Shown here: positions 1 to 12,462 of the stretch, piece by piece
How the letters are laid out: every line of letters starts with the position of its first letter
Position numbering within the stretch: the first letter of the stretch is position 1
Assembly: GCA_024195585.1 (NCBI GenBank)
Contig: SWBL01000009.1
Coordinates: forward strand, 288,202-352,201
Source: Aureobasidium sp. EXF-3400
Taxonomy: Eukaryota > Ascomycota > Dothideomycetes > Dothideales > Saccotheciaceae
Direction: 5' to 3'
Length of the DNA stretch: 64,000 nt
Translations under genes and position numbers: made by a program
The notes under the pieces: model-generated
What the model was told of the DNA's origin: nothing
The model's database searches: none
Seen by the model: only the letters and a program-made list of their open reading frames with translations

Positions 1-753
1 GTGGAGTTGGTTTCGTAGAGCTGCGTGAAGAAGGAGATGGTCAGTAGACTTCGACAAACAACCACACGGAGCAAGACTTACAGTGATACAAGCTCTGTCC
101 AAACGGGAAAGCTCGACCGAAGCCTTGGTAACAACGATTTCGTAGAGGAAGCCAGTGTCGTCCATATAGATGTGGTGGTTATCACTCATCAGATCATCCT
201 TGGCCTGTTTGGCTCCCTTGGCAAACTGCTGGGCCAGAGCATGCTGTTTCGCAGACGATTCTTCCTCCTCGCTGGAGCCTCCGCCTTCTTCTTCGCTGCT
301 TCCCTCGTCGCTGATGTGAGCAACTTCATTGGTGTGTTGCATGAATGCATCAGCATAGTTGATTCTCTCAGCGTCCTTCTTCTTTTTCTCTTTCTCCTTT
401 TCCGCACGCTTCTTCTCGCGTTCGGCGGCTCTAGCTTCCTTGGCTTCTTGCTTCAGATGCTCAGCATCGATGGTAGTCCAGAGGTATTTGTTTTCAGTGA
501 CACGACCGGTTTGGCGCAATTTATCGTCGAACCACTCATAGTCGATGACCTTGATGTCGTTTTCGAGCGCGGTCTTCACTTCGGGGACGCGAGAACGCCA
601 GTTGGCTTCGGTGACGACGAGATGAGTGGTGGAGGAGGTGAGTTTGCGGTTGAAGGTGCCGCCGTTGGCTTCCGTCCACTTTTGGAGGTTGGCGAGTGGC
701 GCCTCGAAAGTGCCCGAGAAGCAGATGACGGCGTTCTTGAATCTGGGAGGCAT
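1..753 (-). CDS. BRCT/WGR-domain protein, probable fungal poly(ADP-ribose) polymerase, 5' part only
   Basis: The reading frame starts at an ATG at 753 and runs off the left edge. Exon 1 is 82-753 (224 codons); a 61-nt intron at 21-81 (GTAAGT...CACGCAG) leads into a partial exon 1-20. Residues 1 to about 95 look like a BRCT domain (MPPRFKNAVICFSGTF, then TTHLVV and the YEWFDDKL end). A Lys/Glu-rich coiled-coil-like linker and an acidic Ser/Glu patch follow. From about residue 190 the sequence (HIYMDDTGFLYEI, then LYETNS after the intron) resembles the start of a WGR domain. BRCT plus WGR is the N-terminal layout of fungal PARPs such as PrpA, which act in DNA-damage signalling in the nucleus. 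The catalytic domain would lie outside the window, so PARP activity is inferred; a BRCT-WGR protein without catalytic domain is the alternative. Confidence 0.72.
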   Translation of the reverse strand, partial: MPPRFKNAVICFSGTFEAPLANLQKWTEANGGTFNRKLTSSTTHLVVTEANWRSRVPEVKTALENDIKVIDYEWFDDKLRQTGRVTENKYLWTTIDAEHLKQEAKEARAAEREKKRAEKEKEKKKKDAERINYADAFMQHTNEVAHISDEGSSEEEGGGSSEEEESSAKQHALAQQFAKGAKQAKDDLMSDNHHIYMDDTGFLYEIVVTKASVELSRLDRACITVSLAPCGCLSKSTDHLLLHAALRNQLH

Positions 754-1402
754 TGTTCCAGTCGGTTCAGTAAAGATCGTAGAGATAAATGCTGATTGAG
801 AAGGTTGAGTTGTATGATGAGATCTTGCGAATACTTGTCAGTCCCAAGCTGTGGCAGAGACGAGGATCAGTAGGATACCTACCCTGATGAGGAGAACCTT
901 GAACCGGCAAGGCTGTGTGTCGAAAGACCAGATGGTCTAAGAATTGTCGTAATTTGTAGTAAAGATCTCTGCAAGATCTAGAGTGTCGAGCGAACGGCGA
1001 TCTTGATCAATTGGGTGAATGTGATATGATGTGATAGATGACAATTGATGTAAGAAGCGGTGATGTGAGGATGAATGTATGAAGCAAGGAGATGTTGAAG
1101 GCTAGGTGTTGAGAGAGAAGAAGTAAGAAGTGGTGGATGTTTATATAAGTCTGAAGGAGCAAGGAAAGAAGCAGGTGTGAACTGAATGGAGAGAGTACTT
1201 GCCAATTCGAGCCAAGTGACCGAGGCAGCAAAGTGAACCCACCTTGAAGAGCAGATGACAATAGACAATAGAAGACAATGGACAAATTGCGATATTCTTT
1301 ACTGGAAGGCGACGTACTCAGTATGTGGCATGCGAGTCTGGAGGGTCAAAGGTAACTCCAATCGGGTCATATTCTATTCTATTATTTTTGTTCGTTATGT
1401 GA
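754..1402. other. Intergenic region between PARP-like gene and trpC
   Basis: This contains the 5' flank of the PARP-like gene and the 3' flank of trpC. Around 1020-1170 the plus strand is purine-rich with many GATG and AAG runs. The short minus-strand frames here are pyrimidine-rich low complexity and do not look coding. No RNA gene or repeat was seen. Confidence 0.5.
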
Positions 1403-3712
1403 TCAAGCGCCAGTCTTGACAGCAGTGACGAACTCGCGGATCTTTGATAGACTCTGCTCGCCATCCTCTTCAACTCCACTGCTGACATCCAAGATAGCAA
1501 CTTGACTGATGTTCGAGGCGAGTCCGCCGAACACTTGCTTCACGTTGCTGGGGTTGAGTCCACCAGCAAGCATGATCCGTAGACCGCTGTCTTTTTGCAA
1601 GAGCTCTTGGACCTTGGTCAAGTCCACTTGCTCGCCAGAACCGCCAGCACCAGAATCGACCAGCGGCAGGGCGTGGTATCCACGAGTAGCAAGACCAGCA
1701 TCACCAGGATGGAAAGCGCGAATGACGGGCACAGGGATCAGTGATGCCCACTCAATGGGCTCAGATCCATGTAGTTGCACAATATCAAGACCGAGAAGCT
1801 TTTGCTGTTCTAGGACGTATGACAGTGGCTGGTTCTGGAAGACACCAACAAGTGATGCGTGTTGCGGGTGAGCCAGGCTCTGTGATGAGGTATGGTCGAA
1901 GTAGTTTGTTGCGGACACAGGCGATGATTCGTCTGCCGCTGCCTTATTCGATCCAGCACGAGGCGTCTCGTGGATGACTTTTGAAATTTGAAGAGCGGTC
2001 TCGTTAGACACGCATCGCTTGCGGCCCTTGACTAGAATAATGCCAATGAAGTCTGCACCGGCCTCTATAGCAGCCTTGGCCGCTTCAGGAGTGCGAGTGC
2101 CACAAATCTTCACCATCGGAGACTTCTTGGCCTCTCCCTGTGCAGATTTTACACTACCACCGAGCAGTTCGGAAATGAATTGGGCGGTGTCTTTTGCGCG
2201 CATCAGAGCCTCACCAACAAGGACAGCGCCCACACCGTTCTTCTGGTAGGGGACAACATCTTGCGAGCCAGCAATACCGCTGAGAGCGCAGACGATAGTC
2301 TCCTTAGGTACCAGCGACATGAGACGGCTGGTGGTTTCCAAGTCGACTTCAAAGTTTGTGAGGTTGCGGTTGTTGACACCAATGACCTTTGAGCCCATCT
2401 CAACAGCGATCTTCATTTCCTCCTCGTTGTTGACCTCAACCAAAGGCTCCATACCGAGAGATTGCGAGTACTTGTATAGCCTATGAAGGGTTTCGATATC
2501 GAGCATTTTGACGATGAGCAAGACAGTGTCTGCACCAGCCAATCTAGCTTCAATAATTTGGTACTCGTCAAAGACGAACTCCTTACGCAAAACAGCAGGA
2601 CGGTTGGGCATGCCAGCCAGCGCTTGGCGGACAGCCTTGAGGTCGTCGATGCTGCCCTTAAACCAATCAGGCTCGGTCAAGACAGAGATGGTACTGGCAC
2701 CGGCGAGGGCATAGATGCGAGCTTGTGCAGGGGCGCAAGTGGAGATTGATATTATACCCTTGGAGGGAGAGGCGCGTTTGATCTCAGCCATCAAGGACAA
2801 TTGGTAAGGAGATTGCTTGAGACGGTCGGCGAAGGAGATGAGAGGGGGCGAGAGATCCAAATCATAAGCAGCTTGGAGGTCGATAGGTCTCTGCGAAGGA
2901 ATCTCTTTCTGAGCAGCGACCAGTTCCTTGCGACGGGCGAAGATCTTCTCGAGGATGTTTGTCTGCTTGTCCTTGGTCTGTCCGTTGGTCTTTGCTGCTT
3001 GAGCATTCGACTTGGCCTCCTTCTGCAGACGTTCGTTCTCAGCCCAGGTACCACCCTGCATGTACAAGAAGTTCTTAATTTGCAGTCTTCCTTCCTCGGT
3101 CAAGATACTCTCAGGGTGGTATTGGACACCCTCGATAACGTATTCCTTGTGGCGCACACCCATAATGACGCCCTTTCCTCCATCGGGACCAACGGCAATC
3201 CAAGAAGAAACCTCGAGGCATTCGGGAAGAGTGGGGTGGGTTCCGGCGAGCGAGTGGTAGCGGGTGACGGGAATGTCCTGAGGGATGTTTGCGTAGACAC
3301 CTTTGGCATCGTGTCGCAAAGGCGAAGTCTTGCCGTGCAGAATTTCGCCAGTCTTCTCGACAGTACCACCGAAGACCGAGTAGATGCATTGTTCACCCAT
3401 GCAGACACCAAAGATGGGAATCTTTCCAGCGAAGTGACGAATGGCATCCTTGCTAACACCAGAGTCTGTTTCGGGGTGGCCGGGACCAGGACTGATGACC
3501 AGCTGTGTTGGGTTTTTGGCGATCAAGTCGTCGATTGAGATTTCATCATTGCGGTAGACGGTGACGGTTGCGCCCTCGAGACACAAGTATTGGTAGACGT
3601 TCCAGGTAAAGGAATCGTAGTTGTCAATGAGAACGAGGTTGGAGGCGGTGGGAATTGGAGCGGCGGGCTCGGCGTTGAAGGGCGAATGATCGACCAGGCC
3701 CAGGTTAGACAT
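1403..3712 (-). CDS. trpC: Trifunctional tryptophan biosynthesis protein TrpC (glutamine amidotransferase / IGPS / PRAI)
   Basis: This is an intronless gene of 769 codons. Three enzymes are fused in the usual fungal order. The N-terminal glutamine amidotransferase of anthranilate synthase (about residues 20-235) has [18 protein letters not shown], the nucleophile motif FGVCMGEQ and the YHPES His/Glu pair. Indole-3-glycerol phosphate synthase (about 255-515) has [25 protein letters not shown] and GVNNRNL. Phosphoribosylanthranilate isomerase (about 530-769) has [16 protein letters not shown] and [11 protein letters not shown]. Together with the separate anthranilate synthase large subunit it carries out several steps from chorismate to indole-glycerol phosphate. 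The ATG at 3712 gives [13 protein letters not shown], matching the start and length of known fungal TrpC proteins (about 768 residues). The frame stays open up to 3985, but that part reads like 5' leader. It is divergent from NUP192. Confidence 0.96.
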   Translation of the reverse strand: MSNLGLVDHSPFNAEPAAPIPTASNLVLIDNYDSFTWNVYQYLCLEGATVTVYRNDEISIDDLIAKNPTQLVISPGPGHPETDSGVSKDAIRHFAGKIPIFGVCMGEQCIYSVFGGTVEKTGEILHGKTSPLRHDAKGVYANIPQDIPVTRYHSLAGTHPTLPECLEVSSWIAVGPDGGKGVIMGVRHKEYVIEGVQYHPESILTEEGRLQIKNFLYMQGGTWAENERLQKEAKSNAQAAKTNGQTKDKQTNILEKIFARRKELVAAQKEIPSQRPIDLQAAYDLDLSPPLISFADRLKQSPYQLSLMAEIKRASPSKGIISISTCAPAQARIYALAGASTISVLTEPDWFKGSIDDLKAVRQALAGMPNRPAVLRKEFVFDEYQIIEARLAGADTVLLIVKMLDIETLHRLYKYSQSLGMEPLVEVNNEEEMKIAVEMGSKVIGVNNRNLTNFEVDLETTSRLMSLVPKETIVCALSGIAGSQDVVPYQKNGVGAVLVGEALMRAKDTAQFISELLGGSVKSAQGEAKKSPMVKICGTRTPEAAKAAIEAGADFIGIILVKGRKRCVSNETALQISKVIHETPRAGSNKAAADESSPVSATNYFDHTSSQSLAHPQHASLVGVFQNQPLSYVLEQQKLLGLDIVQLHGSEPIEWASLIPVPVIRAFHPGDAGLATRGYHALPLVDSGAGGSGEQVDLTKVQELLQKDSGLRIMLAGGLNPSNVKQVFGGLASNISQVAILDVSSGVEEDGEQSLSKIREFVTAVKTGA

Positions 3713-3986
3713 GTTGTAAGCAGCTCTCTTCTTGTCGGGTTTGGCAATTGGAGAGACAGAGGCGGAGGGATGAATAAGAATGTACAAAGCGAGTGAGTCA
3801 GTGCTCGGCACGGCTTCCCCAGATTTCACGAGCTCGCTCGTTCCCTCCAAAGTCGCGTTTCGTTTTGCAGCTACCATTTCGAGACCATCAATAACACCTT
3901 CTGTCGCCTTTCCACCCGTCGCGCGATTTGCCTTTCCTTTCTTCCTGGAACGGCGCGTATGCTCATACACTAAAGCTACCTGCACA
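3713..3986. promoter_or_regulatory. Shared divergent promoter region of trpC and NUP192
   Basis: The two start codons (3712 minus, 3987 plus) are 274 bp apart and point away from each other, so both promoters and 5' leaders must lie here or overlap the neighbouring transcript. No clear TATA box was seen. That a single element drives both genes is inference. Confidence 0.55.
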
Positions 3987-6900
3987 ATGGTGCCCTCCCC
4001 GCCGGCTGTCTACTTTCCAGCTCTGGATAAATGTCTGGCCCGCGAGCTACCTCTTCTGTATGCGCCTACTGTCATAATCACCTTCGATTTGTGCTGACCA
4101 TCCCAGATCATGGGAGTCCGCTTACAGAGCTGTCATCGCTCTTGATTCCGTCACCTCTTCCCCCACACTAGACGCCTTCTTCCAAGATCCGACCGTCCTC
4201 TCCATTCTGGGTGCTCCCCTCACGCCATTCCTCCCCCCTACACCACAATCAAAGACCGACTTCGACACAAGGACCGCTGCTATCAACGCTGCTCCCTCGG
4301 AATCTGGCCAATATGATATAAACCAGATCAAGGAGGATGCTTTGTGGTTGTCCAAGGAAGCTACCATTCAAGAGACGGATGCTTTGAGAATTGTTCTGGT
4401 TGAATGGCAGCAGCGCTCAGCCTCGCGCATGCTGGCCGAATGGTCTCAGGATGAGCGACTTGGAATACAGAATGCCGCTGCGAACGCCCACTTCCGCCAG
4501 TCCATCAACCCTGTCCCCGAGCCGGACCAAAAGTCGACATTCGATACTCAGCAACAGAGGCGTCCCAGGCTGTTGACCACTCTCTACGCCGAAAAGTCTA
4601 GTATTCTGGCTTTATCTGCCGTCTTGGTTGGCCTCGCCTTGCCTCAAGACCTTCAGTCGACTGCTGTCAAGACAAGGGTTTCACTTCAGCAAGCCGCACA
4701 AGTCATTTTCCGTGCTCAGACAACGACAACTGGTACATCTTTCTTCTGCGCATGTCTTGAAGCCATCGATGCAAAACTGCCGACTCTCAATCCGGAATCT
4801 TGGTCGGGCCTGCTTTCTGAGGATGACGAGCTTGCTAATGCTTACATGAAGTCCTTCTTTACTCAGCTTGTTCTGATCTTGCGTCTGGCATACATCCACA
4901 TCTTTACCCAGGAGGACATTCCTGACTCTCAACCCGTCGTTCTCTGGTTTTCTCTCATGGATGCGACCTACTTCTTCTCTGCGCTGCCTGAAAGCCCTGA
5001 GACCTCAGATCTGAGCATTGTTATTCGATGCCTGGCATCACTCATCTCACTGGAGGTACTCAAGATCAACACGACCGTAGCGTCCATTAGCGCGCGAGGC
5101 AGCACTGAATCCTACCCGCAACTGCCTGGCAGTACTTACATCGATGATGAAGCCTGCGTTGGTTTGGTCACCTCTACTGTACTGGGTGCTGCGCAAGCTC
5201 AACTAGGCATCAGACACGCCGGACCTGCCATTCTCGCCTGGAGCATTATCGCACAAAGTCTCCGTGGTGTTGTCTTAGCCAGCCGCGTTGATGCACAGTC
5301 TCAAATTGAAGATGGTCCTAGCAGCAGCGAGACCAAGACGAAGACCGAACTTTCGCTGGAAGCTATTCTCAACGCGCATCCTGTGGAGGGAGAGGACGTT
5401 ATTGGCTTCATGGCCAACGCTGCAGCTGCAGATCTGCAGACATTCGATATGGTGACATCCTTGTCTGAGTGTTTGCTGCTCGCCTTTGGCGCTGATTTTG
5501 ACCTCTACGTGGCTGCGTGTGGCAAGATGTCACTTTTCAACTTAGTATCGGCAGGCTACCACCTCTTCCAATACGGCCCCGATGTAGTACAAGCATCGCT
5601 TTCGATCCTTTCCTACGACACAGTGCCTCCGAATCTTTCGCGCACACGAGCCCGCAATCCGGTGCAACCAGTAAAAGCTTTCCTAACCGATAGCAGCGGT
5701 ATGGGCGGCAGATTTTTCGATCAAGTCAAGCAGCGTTATGCTTATGAAGTTCGTCCTTTCCTTAACTGTCTACTTTCGATTAGTCAGAGCCGAGCCTCGA
5801 AAGACGGACAAGACTCGGAAATTCTTGCGATCCTGGAGAATATGTCTACAATCACTCAAATTCTCCCTCGTAGCTTTGAGAGAAGCTATGAAAACTACCG
5901 AGAGGATGAACTTCAGAATCACATTCAGCTTCTCGATGATATCCCGCTCTTTGTCCCGAGGGATGGCAGGAGCCATCATATGCGTCTCACATCTGCTAGG
6001 GACGCCGGACAAGCTAAGACTGATCTGATAATACCTGCGGGAACTGTTGGCATCCTAGCGAACCAGAACAGTCCTTATGTTGTCTGCTGGCACCATCAAC
6101 ATTCTGCTCTTGAGTACTTTGGCAAGCTTCTCTCGACCAGATTGTCCAACGCAACCTACACTGAGCTAGCATCTGGACCTGTCGAGAAAGAGGCTGCTGC
6201 TGAGATAATTGCCCTTGTTGACTCGCTTGTCTATGCTTCGGTAGAAGCGGGCGACATCAATGCTGCAAAGCACATCCTCGGCCGTTTGAGTTATGGCCTC
6301 GACAGAAATGACGATATTGTCAGAGTCATCTTCCAAATGTTCGAGGAGGAGCTGCACGCTCAAGTCGAGCAACCAGGATCAGAGGGCTCCTTGTATCTTT
6401 TGGTCCACATTGTCCGACTCATGCAGTCACTGGTATCTATCTACCCGGAAAGAATCTGGTCTCTTCTGACACGCAGTCGCCTGCTCTCTGTTGACGACAA
6501 TGTTGGTGGTCTCGCCGCTATCGTCAGCGCTACAGAGCTGCCAATCGGACAATACGATTTGCTCCGTGCTTGCATTGGCCTCTTTGAGAGACTGATTCAG
6601 GATGTTGCCACCCGTGCTGTATCGCGCAAATCCACCACAAAAGCAGTGACTCGCTTCGATGACCCAGCCGATGCGACCGGAACCACACCTGAGAAGCTCA
6701 CCAGCGCAGTACTTGCAGCGTTCCAGCGTATCCTTCTTGATGTGTTGCAAAGTTCGCCAAGCTGGCGCTTCGTCTTCCCTACAGAGAGATGCGAAATCAG
6801 CACGCGTATCTTGAATGCAGCTACTGAGGTACTCAATTTTGCATACAGCGTGGACGACAACAAAGTTGTTACCGCAAAGTTGACTGGCGTATTCGCTCAA

Positions 6901-9426
6901 GCTTCGGAAGATCTTCTCAAGGTGTACCTGGCAGAAAACCCCCATTCTCTCACATTCCACCCAATCCTAAATATCCTCACCTCGGGACTCGCTTCGATCA
7001 ACCCAGGACCGCTGGAGAACGAAGGACCGATCAGACTTCAGACCTGTGCAGCTCTGTCTTTCTGCTCAAAGCTCCTCAACGTCGGTCTGCTTACTGACCG
7101 TAAAGCTGGCTATCTCACCAAAAACCTCCTCCAGTCCATGCCTCTTCTTGCACGCCTCTTTGCCGCTCAACACTCTTACAAAGAACCAGTCGCCATTTTG
7201 TTCACAAGTATCGTCCGCACATTAAACCAGTCTGAGTCAGAACCAGCTCCTCTTCTTGGTCACTTGAGTCCGGAAGCCGCAAAGAGCTTCTTGACCGTTC
7301 TTGCAGAGCTGGACCAACCTCTGCAAGACATTAGTGTGGAGTCCACAATCTGGGAGATGTTTTCTGCTGTCGTCAGCAACAAACAACAGTGGCTTTCGAT
7401 CTGCTTGCTTACTGGCACCACACCTCGTGACAGACTGAAGACCACGGAAAAGAGCGAGGGCACTGGCAGCAAAGCATTGCTCAAGTATGCACTGGACCAG
7501 CTGGCCGACATTAAGGCTATCTCTCCCAAGCGGGCAATGGCTATCTTGAAGTTCGTTGCTTCTGCACAAGATCAGTGGGCTTGGGCAACACATGGTATTG
7601 GAAAACATGCCGATTTCCTCAAGAGCGCAGCGGACTGGCTCGCTGAGATAGAACCAAACAACAAGCAGTCCGACATGGAGGGCACCATCCGATACGCCAA
7701 CGAGATCCAGATGGCATCTTACGCTTCGAACGTTCTTGCACGCTATCTCCACAATGCACGCCAGCTTGGTGATACGACAACCGCTCAGAACGTTGCCACC
7801 AAGCTGCAATACCTCTGCGCTCACGGAGTTACAGTTAATGCTTACAACCACTCGCTACACAAGAACCTAGCCAAGAACTTCGTTATTAAGTTCCCGCAGT
7901 GCAAGCTTGAAAACTTCAAGCGTACTTCTCTTCAAACAGCAGAATTTGGCCGAGACTATTACTACGACCGCAAGATCGCTAGCCGGATGCTAGACTTCGA
8001 CTCATCCTGGAGCGGTCGTAACAACCAAGGCTTCGTCGAAGAGGTTGCCAGGGCGAACGTCAACCTGTCGTTGGTCGAGGCTCAAGTCAATCTCCTCAAG
8101 AGCTGGAAAGCGTTGGCCATCATGCTCGGTACATTTGCTGAGGACATCCCATCGCTACAGGGTGATCTGGCTACTGTCGTGCAAAAATCGCTTGCTGCGA
8201 ATATGGAAGCCTCCATCCCGGCTGTCTTGTTCGATAACATCGCACAGACACGTGCTGATTTAGCATTCATCTTGCTGCAGAAGCTGACCTCCATCAAGTC
8301 CAAGGAGCCGGTCGTTCGCGATTTGCTTTCTACAGCTTGGGATATTGTTCGCACTTCCAACCAAGACTTTGAGGTCGCTTCTACCCCTCGCGATGTTGAC
8401 TATTACCGCACACTCCTACGTACACTCTTCCTTGCACTTCAACCTCAGGTCTACAACCCTGTGCAAAAAGAGCAGCGATCAGCACCGATCGTCCCTGTAA
8501 TTCCTCTCGAGATCCTGACCGTTGTACACAAGAACTTCCGAGCATTGTGCAGTAACGTTCACGCCAATCCCGAATCGGTTCAGCCAGCAGACTTTGTCCT
8601 TCTGACAGCTCTGCTTCAGAGTATCCTCCGCATCCCTGGTATCGCCTCTGCTCACTCGGCCATCGCCACTGGCTGTGCTGACGCTGGCACTCTTCGTTAT
8701 GCGACAAGTTTGTACTCTTGGTCAGATCGTCTTGTAACGCCTGACTCGGCCGATCCTGTCTATGGTGAGCTCGCTATATTATTTTTGCTTGAGCTCTCTT
8801 CGATCAGTTTCATTGCAGAACAGATGGCTGTCGAAGGCGTACTTTCTCGCCTCTCATCAGCCAATTTGTCTCATTATCTTCGCAACATGAACGGCAAGGG
8901 CCCCTTCGATGAACCCGTCCGTGTTTTCGCAATCTGGTCAAAGGGAATCCTTCCCTTGTGCTTGAACCTGCTCGAAGCAGTCGGGCCGCCAATTGCTGCT
9001 GAGATCGGTGCTTTCCTCAACAGTTTCCCTGCTCAGCTCCGCCGCGCCGAGACCGATTTGGAGAACAAGCAGCCTTCTCTTCGTCACCCTTACGCTGGCT
9101 GCCTCACTCTTGGACTTGCAAGCGAGACACACTCCCTCTCCCTCATATCACTCATTCTCGAACGACTACGAACAGTAGGCGCGAGCTCCGGTGCCTTGGC
9201 TGCTGAGATCCCTAGTTTGGCATTCGATCGCGTAAACGCGAAGGAGCAGGTAGAGGCAATTTTGCGTACAAGACGCAATTTGCGCGAACGTATTATGCCT
9301 GTTGGCGAGCGAGAGACAGAGTGGGCTAGGCAGAAGCCAGCTGTCGCCGCCAAAGACATTGAGAACAAGCTTGAGGAGAGAGTCGTAGATGAGTTTGAAG
9401 CTGCCCTCATTTGTTTGACTGGTTAG
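3987..9426 (+). CDS. NUP192: Nuclear pore inner-ring nucleoporin, NUP192/NUP205 family
   Basis: There are two exons: 3987-4057 and 4107-9426, with a 49-nt intron (GTATGC...CCATCCCAG, branch CTGAC). The product is 1796 residues, near the size of known fungal Nup192 (about 1680-1760). The start was chosen because only the ATG at 3987, joined across this intron, keeps frame with the long ORF and gives a continuous helical N-terminus ([14 protein letters not shown]...). The protein is alpha-solenoid-like with almost no low complexity. The region around residue 640 ([20 protein letters not shown], then [14 protein letters not shown] and [19 protein letters not shown]) matches the conserved Nup192/205 block. 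It is a scaffold of the inner ring, organising channel nucleoporins and Nic96. No defect was seen. Confidence 0.93.
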
Positions 9427-10232
9427 ATGGATTCCATGAGGCAGGAAAAGTAGGATGAGAAATTTGTGGATTAGTCAAGAATGGCATTCAGCGAGGCGTT
9501 TTGTGTTTGTACTCGGATACTGGTAGGAGGAACTTGTAGAGAGACCAAATTATTGTGATTATAACTCACGACATAATCTTTGAAGTCCATCATGGTGTTG
9601 TTTCAGGCTCCATGGCATTCTTAAAGCCCGAATATTCTCCGCGACTTATCTCTCATGAAACGGCCTACCACGTTCTTACCTCTCACCACTGAACACTCTT
9701 CTTTAGTGCTCCGTTGCATCTCACCATCTGATCTTCACCAACAACCCTGTCCGGAGGAATCGTTCATTTATTGCACGGAGAAATATCGCTGGTTTCACGG
9801 AACGCGGTCATTCTGCATCATCGTGACGTGCACGCGATATACCACTTTCGCCTGTTTCACGGAAGAAACCCCGACGAGTCAACGAAAATGATTCCCACTG
9901 ACAACAAACTGCCGAGACGGCATTGGTCAGCTCAATATAAGTGGTCCTGATTGTCAACAAGCACCGACAAGAATAGACGATAAGCTGGTCCAAACAAGAC
10001 ATGGACGTCCTTCCCCAGTCACATCCCCAGTGCTTTCGGACGTCACGATTGCGGGTACGATGTCGTCTACGGTCGAACCTGCCCTTAGCTCTAAGCTCGC
10101 TGACCAGAGTATGACCACGTCGGGTTGACGAGTAAGTCGAAGCAGATCTATAAGTAGTCATCTTCCCATCACCGTTTTGACTTTGACACTTGCTTGTTTA
10201 TTTTATCACTACCCTGTAATATATCATCTACC
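9427..10232. other. Intergenic region between NUP192 and catalase
   Basis: This holds the 3' end of NUP192 and the catalase promoter/5' leader. Small ORFs on both strands have no recognisable domains. No RNA gene or repeat was seen. Confidence 0.5.
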
Positions 10233-11855
10233 ATGGCACCTCCAGATTTCAATGTCGCAAGCAGACGTACTAATCCACCTGTCTACACTCTACAGGAGGG
10301 TAAGTTCTACGAAGTATAAGACGGGTAGACCTCGTACTAACACTGCTTACAGGTGCACCCGTCTCTGACCCTTCAGCTTCCCTCCAGGTCCGCACAACAT
10401 ATGGTGGTGGCGGTTTGGGCATACTAGCAGACACACAATTGATCGAAACTCTGGCTCACTTTCCTCGCGAACGCATTCCTGAACGCGTTGTCCACGCAAA
10501 AGCAGCTGGAGCATGGGGAGAATTCGAAGTCACAGACGACCTTTCAGATATCACCGATGCCAAATTCCTTACTGGAAAGGGAAAGAAGACTCCTCTTCTC
10601 GGTCGCATCTCGACTACTGCTGGTGAAAGAGGTGCTGCCGACACTGTCCGTGATATTCGCGGCTGGTCCATGAAGCTTTTCACCGAGGAAGGAAACCAGG
10701 ATTTCGTTTTCAACAGTCTGCCTGTCTTCTTCATCAGAGATCCTATCAAGTTCCCCAGTGTCAACCGCAGTCACAAGAGACATCCTGTGACCAACATTCC
10801 TGACCCGGACATGTTCTGGGACTACCACATCAACAACCAGGAAGGTATTCATGCTTTGATGCACCTCTTCGGTCTCCGTGGTATTCCTGCTTCAGTAAGA
10901 AATGTCTCCTCAACGCATCGCTTGTACATGGTGCTAACAATACATCCAGCTCCGTAACATCAACGCTTTCGGCGTCCACACATACAAGCTTGGCAAGCAA
11001 GACGGCACTTTTGTATACGTCAAATGGCACATCAAGCCTGAAGCTGGAATTAAGAACCTCAAAGCCGATGAGGCACTCCGTCTCGCCGGTGAAAACCCCG
11101 ATTACCACATCAAGGACTTCTACGACGCAATCGAAAGCGGAGACTTCCCTAAATACAACGTGAACCTTCAAATCATGACCCGCGACGAAGCAGAAGCCTC
11201 CGGCATCAACATCTTTGACAACACCTTCACCTGGCCTCACGAAAAATACCCTCTGCGCCAGATCGGCAAGATTACATTCAACAAGAACCCCACCAATTAC
11301 TTCCAAGATATCGAACAGGCTGCCTTTTCGCCTTCGACAATGGTTCCTGGTGTTGGACCTTCTGCCGATCTCATGCTTCACGCACGCATGTTCAGTTATC
11401 CCGACGCAGCAAGATATCGTCTCGGACCCAACTACCAACAAATCCCCTGCAACAAGCCCATCAGCCAAGTCTACTCACCCTACCAACGCGATGGCCCTGG
11501 CCGCATGGATGGCAACTACGGCGCCGACCCCGACTATGTCCGCAGTAGCTACACCAAACTCGCTCACGGCAGCCACGAATTAGCCACCCACGAGCAATGG
11601 GTGGGTAAAGTTACTTCCGCATCTACGGAAGTTACAGACAAGGACTTTGAGCAACCTAGACTGTTGTGGCAGGCTATGCTGAAGGAAGATGGTGGACGCG
11701 AAAACTTTTTGAAGAACTTGTGTCCTCATCTTGGCGGTGCTTCTGATTACGTTATTGGGGAGAGTGTTAAGATGTTTGCTAAGGTTGATGAGCAACTTGG
11801 TAAGGATATTGAGCAGGGTATCAAGAACCATAAGGAGGGAAAGTCTATTGTTTAG
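10233..11855 (+). CDS. Small-subunit monofunctional haem catalase
   Basis: Three exons: 10233-10299, 10353-10894, 10950-11855, separated by 53- and 55-nt introns, both with CTAAC branch sites. The product is 504 residues, typical of small-subunit catalases, which convert hydrogen peroxide to water and oxygen. The distal catalytic histidine is in ERVVHAKAAGAWGEFEV (about residue 70). The active-site asparagine lies in FVFNSLPVFFIRDP. The proximal haem-ligand tyrosine is in RMFSYPDAARYRLGPNY. There is no signal peptide and no large-subunit C-terminal flavodoxin-like domain, so it should be cytosolic or peroxisomal. The C-terminus KSIV is not a classical PTS1. The second Asn of the usual NNTP motif is Ser here, a common variation in fungal forms. 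The ATG has a good context (CACCATGG-like). Confidence 0.95.
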
Positions 11856-12462
11856 AACAATGGTCGGTGTGAGATATGAGAAGCGGATATTTTCATGACT
11901 GATAACGAATTAATCTTCTGTTGCATTTAAAATCATATGACCTTGCATCTTTTTGCGTACCAAAACCACAATACTTAATACTGTTCAGAGCTTGTGTCCC
12001 AGTAACTTCTTACCATGATGGAAGTAAGTGTCAATAAGCGTGCAGACCTCTTGCCAAAGGTCGAAACGTCGGCACTGAGATCAGGGTTGCACTCTTACCC
12101 AAAGTACATGGTCAGATTTCTCAACCGTCGGATATTCACGGCTGCTAATCTGCTAAATAGGGCAAATCGTGACTGCCGACTAACTATCGTCGTCGCATGC
12201 AATACACACCTTCTTGGATATCCTCACAGCTGTCACCTTATCCATGACAATGGCGTGCCCACTTCGCACCTGCCTGTTTCCATCTTCCACACGGATTTTT
12301 TATTGTTGTGGTCCGAGCAAATTGCGGAGTGCCTGCCCGACACATCCGTTGGATTTTTTCCGTCTTGCAGTCCAACTCTTTACTGTCGCGTGACATTGTA
12401 TAACCAGTAACTCAATCTACCAAAGGTACGCGAAGAAAACTATCAACATAATTATCATAACC
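11856..12462. other. Intergenic region between catalase and fRMsr
   Basis: This holds the catalase 3' flank and fRMsr promoter. A 131-codon ORF at 12015-12410 shows no domain and no fungal protein character; I do not regard it as a gene. Confidence 0.5.

Noticed and set aside
25..795. 256-codon plus-strand ORF
   Set aside because: It is antisense to the BRCT/WGR gene, whose minus-strand frame has domain sequence, an intron and a good start.
3713..3985. In-frame upstream extension of trpC
   Set aside because: The extra 91 residues are not family-like, and known fungal TrpC proteins begin at the position of the Met at 3712.
12015..12410. 131-codon plus-strand ORF
   Set aside because: No domain and no protein-like composition; it sits in the catalase/fRMsr intergenic region.
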